A stretch of 9,858 bases of DNA. Origin: Novosphingobium sp. UBA1948 (GTDB lineage: Bacteria > Pseudomonadota > Alphaproteobacteria > Sphingomonadales > Sphingomonadaceae). The notes under the pieces are model-generated. The model was not told the DNA's origin and did not search any database. It saw only the letters and a list, made by a program, of their open reading frames with translations. The translations under genes and the position numbers were made by a program. The stretch covers positions 215 through 10,072 of the forward strand of contig DDES01000093.1 in the NCBI GenBank assembly GCA_002336765.1. The letters run 5' to 3'. Of the stretch, positions 4,965 through 9,858 are shown one piece after another; positions within the stretch are counted from its first letter, which is position 1, and the number at the start of each line of letters is the position of its first letter.

Positions 4965-6032
4965 ATGAGTCTGCCGCGTATCGCCATTGACGCGATGGGC
5001 GGCGACGAGGGCGTTCAGGTGATGGTCGCTGGTGCGGCCCTTGCTCAGTCGCGCGATGATCGCGTGCGCTTTCTGCTGGTGGGTGATGAAAAACGTATCG
5101 CCGCGGCGCTTGATGCGCACGCGGCTTTGCGTGCTGTGGTCGAAGTGCTGCATGCGCCCGATGTCATTTCCGGTGAGGAAAAGCCGAGTCAGGCCCTGCG
5201 CCGCGCGCGCAGCACCTCGATGGGCATGGCGATCCATGCGGTGAAAGACGGTGCGGCTGGCGCGGCGCTGAGCGCTGGCAACACCGGCGCGCTGATGGCG
5301 ATTGCCAAGCTGGCGTTGCGCACGCTGCCCGGCATTGACCGGCCCGCGCTGGCGGCGATCCTGCCCACTTTGCAACCCAGCGATGTGGTGATGCTCGATC
5401 TGGGCGCCAACACCGAGTGTGACGCGCGCAATCTGGTGCAATTCGCGATCATGGGTTCGGCCTATGCCCGCATTGCCAACAACCAGCCTGTGCCGCGCGT
5501 GCGCCTGCTGAATATCGGCACCGAAGAGATGAAGGGCACCGACGAGCTGCGCGATGCGGCGCAGGTGCTCAAGGATGCCGCAGCCGACCTTTCGTTGGAT
5601 TTCGGCGGCTTTACCGAGGCGGACAAGATCTGTCGCGGCGATGTCGATGTGGTGGTGACCGACGGCTTTTCCGGCAATGTCGCGTTGAAAGCGGTGGAAG
5701 GCACGGCGCGTTTCGTGGGCGAATTGCTCAAGCGATCGTTCATGTCCTCGCTGCGTTCCAAGCTGGGCTTTCTGATTTCGCGCCCCGCCACCGAATTGCT
5801 CAAGCATCATCTAGACCCCAATAATCATAATGGCGCGGTGTTTCTGGGCCTGAATGGGATTGTGGTGAAAAGCCACGGCAGCGCCAATGCGCTGGGCGTG
5901 GCCAATGCCGTGGGCGTGACTCAACGGCTGTTGGAGGAAAACCTGACCACCCGCATCTCTGCCGACCTCGCGCGCCTTGGCGCTGATTCGCTGCGCGCGC
6001 CGCACAAGATCGCGGTGGAGGTGGGGCAATGA
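4965..6032 (+). CDS. plsX: Phosphate acyltransferase PlsX
   Basis: A peripheral membrane enzyme that converts acyl-ACP plus phosphate to acyl-phosphate, the donor that PlsY uses to acylate glycerol-3-phosphate. At 355 aa it has the usual family length. Visible signatures are IAIDAMGGDEG (6-16), SAGNTGALM (103-111), MLDLGANTECD (143-153), NIGTEEMKG (183-191) and VTDGFSGNVALK (231-242), followed by GLNGIVVKSHGSA near residue 300. The ATG at 4965 follows a strong AGGAGGTG ribosome site. The gene is 29 bp downstream of rpmF, and its stop overlaps the fabH start in an ATGA, so PlsX and FabH are probably translationally coupled. Confidence 0.97.
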   Translation: MSLPRIAIDAMGGDEGVQVMVAGAALAQSRDDRVRFLLVGDEKRIAAALDAHAALRAVVEVLHAPDVISGEEKPSQALRRARSTSMGMAIHAVKDGAAGAALSAGNTGALMAIAKLALRTLPGIDRPALAAILPTLQPSDVVMLDLGANTECDARNLVQFAIMGSAYARIANNQPVPRVRLLNIGTEEMKGTDELRDAAQVLKDAAADLSLDFGGFTEADKICRGDVDVVVTDGFSGNVALKAVEGTARFVGELLKRSFMSSLRSKLGFLISRPATELLKHHLDPNNHNGAVFLGLNGIVVKSHGSANALGVANAVGVTQRLLEENLTTRISADLARLGADSLRAPHKIAVEVGQ

Positions 6033-7000
6033 GCCGTCGTTCGGTTCTGATCGGCACCGGCAGCGCGCTGCCGCCGCGGGTGGTGACCAACCATGAGTTG
6101 GCCGAGCGGGTGGACACCAGCGACGAGTGGATCGTCGAGCGTAGCGGTATCCGCCAGCGCTATGTGGCGGGCGAGGGGGAAACCACCTCCAGCCTTGCTA
6201 TCGAGGCCGCCCGCAAGGCGTTGGACGCGGCGGGCGTGGAAGGGACGAGCATCGACCTTATCGTGCTGGCCACCGCCACCCCTGATCAGACCTTTCCGGC
6301 GACCGCAACCATCGTGCAAAATGCTATCGGCGCCAATGGCGGCATCGCGTTTGATGTGGCGGCGGTGTGCTCGGGCTTCCTCTATGCGGTCGGCGTGGCC
6401 GATTCGATGTTGCGGTCCGGTATGGCCAAAAGGGCGCTGGTGATCGGCGCGGAGACGTTCAGCCGCATTCTCGATTGGGAAGACCGCGCGACCTGTGTGC
6501 TGTTTGGCGATGGCGCTGGCGCCATTGTGCTCGAGGCCCGCGAGAGCGAGGCGCAGGATGCGCCGGGCATTCTGGCGACCAAGCTTCACGCCGATGGCAA
6601 GCATAACGAATTGCTCTTCGTTGATGGCGGTCCCTCGACCACGGGTACGGTGGGCAAGCTGCGCATGAAGGGCCGCGAAGTGTTCCGCCATGCGGTGGTG
6701 AATCTGTCGGGTGTATTGGCCGAAGTGCTTGAAGAAGCAGGTTATACTGCCGCCGATATCGACTGGTTGGTGCCGCATCAGGCCAATGCCCGCATTCTCG
6801 AGGCGACTGCCAAAAAGCTGAATATGTCGCCCGACAAGGTGGTGGTGACGGTGCAGGAACACGCCAATACCTCGGCGGCTTCGGTGCCTTTGGCGCTGGA
6901 TACGGCGGTGCGTGACGGGCGGATCAAACCCGGCCAATTGGTGATGATCGAGGCGATGGGCGGAGGCTTCACCTGGGGGGCAAGCCTGATCCGCATGTAA
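6029..7000 (+). CDS. fabH: 3-oxoacyl-[ACP] synthase III
   Basis: Condenses an acyl-CoA primer (usually acetyl-CoA) with malonyl-ACP to start type II fatty-acid synthesis in the cytoplasm. The 323-aa protein carries the full catalytic triad: Cys114 in AAVCSGFLYA, His250 in VPHQANARI and Asn280 in QEHANTSAAS. It also has the C-terminal glycine-rich GGGFTWGASL. The N-terminal TSDEWIVERSGIRQRY is typical of FabH, as distinct from other thiolase-fold synthases. Its start overlaps the plsX stop by 4 nt with no separate strong ribosome site, consistent with coupling. A 134-bp gap with its own promoter-like elements separates it from ihfA. Confidence 0.97.
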   Translation: MSRRSVLIGTGSALPPRVVTNHELAERVDTSDEWIVERSGIRQRYVAGEGETTSSLAIEAARKALDAAGVEGTSIDLIVLATATPDQTFPATATIVQNAIGANGGIAFDVAAVCSGFLYAVGVADSMLRSGMAKRALVIGAETFSRILDWEDRATCVLFGDGAGAIVLEARESEAQDAPGILATKLHADGKHNELLFVDGGPSTTGTVGKLRMKGREVFRHAVVNLSGVLAEVLEEAGYTAADIDWLVPHQANARILEATAKKLNMSPDKVVVTVQEHANTSAASVPLALDTAVRDGRIKPGQLVMIEAMGGGFTWGASLIRM

Positions 7001-7060
7001 TGGCGTCTTAGGGTTACTGGAAATTAAGTACGAATGTGATGGGCAGCGAGAAGGATTTCG

Positions 7061-7088
7061 TTGTCTTTCGTACAGATTTTGGTACTAA
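7061..7088 (+). promoter_or_regulatory. Candidate ihfA promoter
   Basis: TTGTCT (7061-7066) and TACTAA (7083-7088) are separated by 16 nt, giving a likely start near 7095 and a leader of about 40 nt. The AT content of this gap is clearly higher than in the flanking genes. A 7-bp inverted repeat, GTACGAA (7028-7034) and TTCGTAC (7067-7073), overlaps the spacer and could be a regulatory site. IhfA genes are often autoregulated, but no specific IHF site is claimed. Confidence 0.35.
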
Positions 7089-7134
7089 ATCCGATTCGGG
7101 AGGGTCGCCGTTTCATTGGCAGGAGGGGCTTGTT

Positions 7135-7428
7135 GTGCGCTCCATGAATACACTCACGCGTGCTGATCTTGCCGAGGCGATGAATCGCAAGCTCGGCCTG
7201 TCCCGTTCGGATTCGCTCACGATGGTGGAGTCGATTCTCGATCTGATGTCGGATGCTCTTGCCGATGGCGAGAATGTGAAGATTTCCGGCTTTGGCACCT
7301 TCCTGCTGCGCGACAAGAACGAGCGCGTGGGCCGCAATCCCAAGACCGGTATCGAAGTGCCGATTACGCCGCGTCGCGTGTTGACCTTCCGCGCCAGCCA
7401 GATGTTGAAAGACCGCGTTGCGGGCTGA
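7135..7428 (+). CDS. ihfA: Integration host factor subunit alpha
   Basis: A small DNA-bending protein of the HU/IHF fold that should pair with IhfB (not in this window) to organise the nucleoid and assist recombination, replication and transcription. The conserved core is unmistakable: TLTRADLAEAMNRKLGLSRS at the N-terminus, then VKISGFGTFLLRDKNERVGR, the beta-arm NPKTG with its intercalating proline, and VPITPRRVLTFRASQ. The alpha assignment rests on the RDKNER and TPRRV wording, shared with E. coli IhfA. The start is put at GTG 7135 (97 aa), because AGGAGG (7121-7126) lies 8 nt before it. The ATG at 7144 would be 17 nt from that site. An in-frame ATG at 7036 would add a tail without family support. 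The gene follows fabH and precedes merR, a usual alphaproteobacterial order. Confidence 0.94.
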   Translation: MRSMNTLTRADLAEAMNRKLGLSRSDSLTMVESILDLMSDALADGENVKISGFGTFLLRDKNERVGRNPKTGIEVPITPRRVLTFRASQMLKDRVAG

Positions 7429-7436
7429 CGGACTGG

Positions 7437-7465
7437 TTGAGACTTGGCTGTCGCTGCGCTAGTCT
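7437..7465 (+). promoter_or_regulatory. Candidate promoter at merR start (leaderless arrangement)
   Basis: TTGAGA (7437-7442) and TAGTCT (7460-7465) are exactly 17 nt apart. The ATG at 7472 is 6 nt past the -10, which is where transcription should begin. No ribosome site is visible before the ATG. The alternative is read-through from ihfA, which ends 43 bp upstream. Confidence 0.35.
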
Positions 7466-7471
7466 GTGGCC

Positions 7472-7897
7472 ATGGCTGATACAGTGACCTTTTCCGACGG
7501 CAAGGATGCCGACGCGTTCCGCACGATTGGCGAGGTTTCCGAGGCTTTGGGCCTGCGCCCGCATGTGCTGCGCTATTGGGAGGAGCAGTTCCCCATGCTG
7601 CGCCCTGTCAAGCGGGCGGGTGGGCGACGGCTCTATCGACCTGAGGATGTGCGCCTGATCGCCACCATCGACCGGTTGGTGCATCGCGAGGGCTACACAT
7701 TGCGTGGCGCGCGGCTGGCGATCGAGGGCGGATTGCCCGAAGCCCCGCCAAAGGAACGCGTGGTCGAGCGGCCTGTTATCGTCGAAAAGCCGGTGATCGT
7801 GGAGAAACTGATCGCGGCGACAACCCCCGATCATGGCGCATTGCTTACCGATCTGCGCGCGATAAGGGCCAAGCTGGCGGGAGCGCTGGCGGGATAG
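7472..7897 (+). CDS. MerR-family transcriptional regulator
   Basis: A cytoplasmic DNA-binding regulator of 141 aa. The winged-helix MerR domain occupies residues about 17-85: TIGEVSEALGLRPHVLRYWE (18-37), FPMLRPVKRAGGRRLYRPED (40-59) and a third helix with REGYTLRGARLAI. HVLRYWE and GRRLYRPED are diagnostic. The usual long dimerisation helix is replaced by a short linker with a perfect hexapeptide duplication, PVIVEK at 101-106 and 107-112, then a C-terminal helix (LLTDLRAIRAKLAGAL). No metal-binding cysteines are present, so this is not a metal sensor of the MerR/CueR kind. The location after ihfA is common in alphaproteobacteria, but target and signal are unknown. The ATG at 7472 is preferred; an in-frame GTG at 7466 is possible. 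No ribosome site is seen for either. Confidence 0.88.
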   Translation: MADTVTFSDGKDADAFRTIGEVSEALGLRPHVLRYWEEQFPMLRPVKRAGGRRLYRPEDVRLIATIDRLVHREGYTLRGARLAIEGGLPEAPPKERVVERPVIVEKPVIVEKLIAATTPDHGALLTDLRAIRAKLAGALAG

Positions 7898-7910
7898 GTC
7901 TGAACCGGCC

Positions 7911-8438
7911 ATGATGCTCGAAGATCTCGGACCACGCATCTGCATTATCGGACCGTCCAACAGCGGCAAATCCACTTTGGCCGAGGCGATCAGCCGGTCA
8001 CGCAGCCTGCCTGCGATCCATCTCGATCAATTGCATCACCAGCCCCATACCGACTGGATTGCCCGTCCCGCCGAGGAGTTCGCGGCACTTCACGACACTG
8101 CGATCCAGACTACCCGCTGGGTGATGGACGGGAATTATTCTCGCCTGTTTTCCGCAAGGTTTGGGCGGGCCAGTGGTTTAATTGTGCTGGATATCCCGAC
8201 TGGCACAAGCCTCCTGCGTTATGTCCGGCGTTGCTGGTTCGAGAAAGAGCGTCGGGGCGGACTGGTCGGGGCGCGTGATCGGGTGACATGGGGTATGATT
8301 CACCACATCGCCTTTGTCGCCAGAGCCAACCGCCGGCGCTACCGCCAGATCTATGATGCCACAGCGCTGCCCAAACTCATGCTTGCAGGTCAGGACGCGC
8401 TGGATGCCTTCTATCGATTGAATGGTCTGACGCGCTAG
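7911..8438 (+). CDS. P-loop NTPase, nucleotide-kinase-like (FlaR/topology-modulation type)
   Basis: A 175-aa single-domain P-loop protein of the adenylate-kinase-like group, often annotated as an AAA-family ATPase or a DNA topology modulation (FlaR-like) protein. Walker A is GPSNSGKST (residues 14-22). The adjoining AIHLDQLHHQP (about 35-45) and RWVMDGNYSR (about 69-78) are typical of this family, as is the basic lid-like stretch RYVRRCWFEKERRG. A hydrophobic strand ending in Asp (GLIVLDIP, about 88-95) is the likely Walker B. The true substrate of the family is not established, so only nucleotide binding and hydrolysis or phosphotransfer is inferred. It starts 13 bp after merR with no strong ribosome site, suggesting co-transcription. 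A second ATG at 7914 is equally possible. Confidence 0.82.
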   Translation: MMLEDLGPRICIIGPSNSGKSTLAEAISRSRSLPAIHLDQLHHQPHTDWIARPAEEFAALHDTAIQTTRWVMDGNYSRLFSARFGRASGLIVLDIPTGTSLLRYVRRCWFEKERRGGLVGARDRVTWGMIHHIAFVARANRRRYRQIYDATALPKLMLAGQDALDAFYRLNGLTR

Positions 8439-8449
8439 TCGGCCCGGCC

Positions 8450-9019
8450 TCAGGCCAAAGGCTCGGGCCCCAGATCGGCATCCAGATCGCGCGGGCGCAT
8501 CAGGTGCACCAGCCGCGCGCTGCCTTCCTCGATATCGGCCCAGTGGTCCACATCCACCTCCAGCACGGCAAAGGCGGCGGTGGGGAATTTTTCTTCCACC
8601 ACATCGCGCAAGGGGCTGCTGCCGTCATCGGGCACCAGATCGAAGATCAGGTCTTCCAGTCCCGGATTATGGCCGATCATCAACACCGCGCTTGCCGCAT
8701 CGTCGGTGTCGCGGATGACATCGAGCAGCGAGGCCGAGGAGGCGAGATAAATGCGCCGGTCCCAGTTGACCGACAGAGTCTTGCCGTGGCCATAGCCGGC
8801 GCCTTGCGCGGCCAGTTCGATGGTTTCGGCGGTGCGCACGGCAGGGGATGACAGGATACGGTCCCACACAATGCCGCGTTCCGCGCGGTAATCCTCGATA
8901 TGCTTGCCCATCAGCGGCGCGCCCTTGCGGCCCCGCGCGTTGAGCGGGCGGTCGAAATCGCGGGCGCGTGCATCGCCCCAGTCGGACTTGGCATGGCGCA
9001 GGAGGCCGATAATCTTCAT
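8450..9019 (-). CDS. Histidine phosphatase family protein, SixA-type
   Basis: A 189-aa branch-1 histidine phosphatase. The catalytic RHA motif (Arg8-His9-Ala10 in LLRHAKSDW) is followed by RPLNARG (24-30), SSPAVRTAET (58-67, Arg62) and the second catalytic histidine in MIGHNPGLEDL (His117). The LLRHAKS start and short length match SixA, a phosphohistidine phosphatase acting on histidine phosphotransfer domains in E. coli, rather than phosphoglycerate mutase. The substrate here is unproven. The C-terminus (RDLDADLGPEPLA) is acidic and probably disordered. The ATG overlaps the TGA of the upstream helicase by 4 nt, so the two are likely translationally coupled. It is convergent with the P-loop ATPase gene, with 11 bp between. 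Confidence 0.88.
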   Translation of the reverse strand: MKIIGLLRHAKSDWGDARARDFDRPLNARGRKGAPLMGKHIEDYRAERGIVWDRILSSPAVRTAETIELAAQGAGYGHGKTLSVNWDRRIYLASSASLLDVIRDTDDAASAVLMIGHNPGLEDLIFDLVPDDGSSPLRDVVEEKFPTAAFAVLEVDVDHWADIEEGSARLVHLMRPRDLDADLGPEPLA

Positions 9020-9858
9020 GAATCTGTGTCCGCCCGAAAACTCGTTACCTCGCCTGAAGCATGGGAGCGCAGCCGTTGCAAGGCCTCGTCGAGTGTGCAG
9101 CGCAGGATCGGTGTGCCTTCGGGGAAGGCGGCGAGCAGGCGCGAGGGTAAAGCGGGCGACAGCACGACAAAATGCCCGCGATCTTCCCGGCTGCGGATCA
9201 GGCGGCCAAAGGCCTGCGCCAGACGGGCGCGGATGATGCGGTCGTCATGCGCCTGCCCGCCCTCGGGATGGGCAAGGCGCCGCGCGCGGTGCAGGATCGT
9301 CGGCTTGGGCCACGGCACCTGCTCCATCACCACCAGCCGCAGCGATTCTCCCTGCACATCCACCCCGTCGCGCAAGGCATCGGTGCCCAACAGCGAGGCA
9401 TGGGGATCATCGCGGAAAATATCGACCAGCGTGCCGGTGTCGATCGGATCGACATGCTGGGCATAGAGCGGCAGCCCTAGGCGGGCCATGCGGTCGGCAA
9501 TGCGGCCATGCACCGCGCGCATCCGCCGGATCGCGGTGAACAGGCCCAGCGCGCCGCCGCCGCTGGCCTCGATCAGACGGCCATAGGCATTGGCCAGCGC
9601 GGGAATATCGCCCTTGGGCACATCGGTCACGATCAGCACCTCGGCCTGCGCGGCATAGTCGAAGGGGCTGTCAAACGCGGCCACTTCGGGGGCCAGATCG
9701 AGATGCGGCGCGCCCGAGCGGGCGATAGCGCTGTCCCATGCGGCGCCATCGCGTAACGTTGCGCTCGTCATCATTACGCCATGCGCGCCGTTCAGCACCG
9801 TCGTGGCAAAAGGCTGCATCGGATCGACCCAGCGGCGGTGCAGGCCGATGTCGAACTC
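9016..9858 (-). CDS. DinG/XPD-type ATP-dependent DNA helicase, C-terminal part
   Basis: The C-terminal 280 residues of a superfamily 2 helicase whose N-terminus lies beyond the right edge; the frame stays open to base 9858, so the ATG at 9819 is internal. Visible motifs are MTSATL (about residues 30-35 of the visible part), GTDALRDGVDVQGESLRLVV (158-177), the proline-rich PWPKP (182-186) and motif VI QAFGRLIRSREDRG (215-228), with its arginine fingers. This wording matches DinG, a 5'-3' DNA helicase with an iron-sulfur cluster that resolves R-loops and unusual DNA structures. The Walker A and cluster cysteines are outside the window, so presence of the cluster cannot be checked. The stop overlaps the start of the SixA-like gene. 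The C-terminus after LHRARR is ordinary for the family. Confidence 0.88.
   Translation of the reverse strand, partial: EFDIGLHRRWVDPMQPFATTVLNGAHGVMMTSATLRDGAAWDSAIARSGAPHLDLAPEVAAFDSPFDYAAQAEVLIVTDVPKGDIPALANAYGRLIEASGGGALGLFTAIRRMRAVHGRIADRMARLGLPLYAQHVDPIDTGTLVDIFRDDPHASLLGTDALRDGVDVQGESLRLVVMEQVPWPKPTILHRARRLAHPEGGQAHDDRIIRARLAQAFGRLIRSREDRGHFVVLSPALPSRLLAAFPEGTPILRCTLDEALQRLRSHASGEVTSFRADTDS

Noticed and set aside
4899..5810. 303-aa minus-strand open frame opposite plsX
   Set aside because: Antisense shadow of a conserved enzyme, no family signature, no ribosome site noticed.
5921..6937. 338-aa minus-strand open frame opposite fabH
   Set aside because: His/Arg/Gly-rich shadow; fabH on the plus strand has its complete catalytic triad.
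8441..8469. GGCCCG/CGGGCC stem between the ATPase and SixA-like genes
   Set aside because: Only 6 bp with mismatched inner part, within the SixA coding end; too weak to call a terminator.
1..9858. CRISPR array, tRNA, rRNA, insertion sequence, prophage or defence cluster
   Set aside because: Looked for on both strands; no regularly spaced repeats, cloverleaf, transposase or integrase motifs seen. The S24 regulator alone does not make a prophage.

Overview
The window reads as chromosomal core DNA of a GC-rich alphaproteobacterium. The best guess is Sphingomonadales, Novosphingobium- or Sphingomonas-like. That guess rests on the gene order rpmF-plsX-fabH-ihfA-merR, an L32 protein carrying a zinc ribbon, and a chromosomal XRE/S24 regulator of the type I associate with this order. 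I could run no search, so the taxonomy is from recognition only.

Layout from left to right. (1) The 3' nine-tenths of a cysteinyl-tRNA synthetase gene (cysS), running in from the left edge, ends in a strong hairpin. A second hairpin follows, flanked by near-identical motifs, and resembles a dispersed intergenic repeat. (2) A small regulatory island: two overlapping minus-strand genes (a 62-aa HTH-like protein and a 143-aa protein of unknown function) diverge from a plus-strand repressor-like XRE/S24 protein. The roughly 100-bp gap between them holds paired inverted repeats that look like operators. (3) A secreted thioredoxin-fold protein (minus) diverges from a GloC/YcbL-type metallo-beta-lactamase-fold thioesterase (plus). 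The thioesterase converges on a MAPEG membrane protein (minus) with a shared hairpin between them. (4) The rpmF-plsX-fabH cluster links ribosomal protein L32 to phospholipid and fatty-acid initiation. It is followed by ihfA (integration host factor alpha), a MerR-family regulator and a P-loop kinase-like ATPase, all on the plus strand. (5) On the minus strand at the right edge, the C-terminal third or so of a DinG/XPD-type helicase overlaps by 4 nt a SixA-type histidine phosphatase.

How the genes work together: PlsX makes acyl-phosphate for phosphatidic acid synthesis and FabH starts fatty-acid elongation, so their ATGA overlap fits coupled expression. IhfA should pair with an IhfB encoded elsewhere. 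The other genes look like independent housekeeping units.

I see no CRISPR array, transposase, integrase, tRNA, rRNA or recognisable defence system. No intergenic gap exceeds 300 bases. The least explained items are the unusual CysRS subtype, the S24/HTH/unknown divergent module with its operator array, and two genes (the S24 regulator and merR) that may be translated from leaderless transcripts. None of these amounts to clear evidence of a wholly new system.
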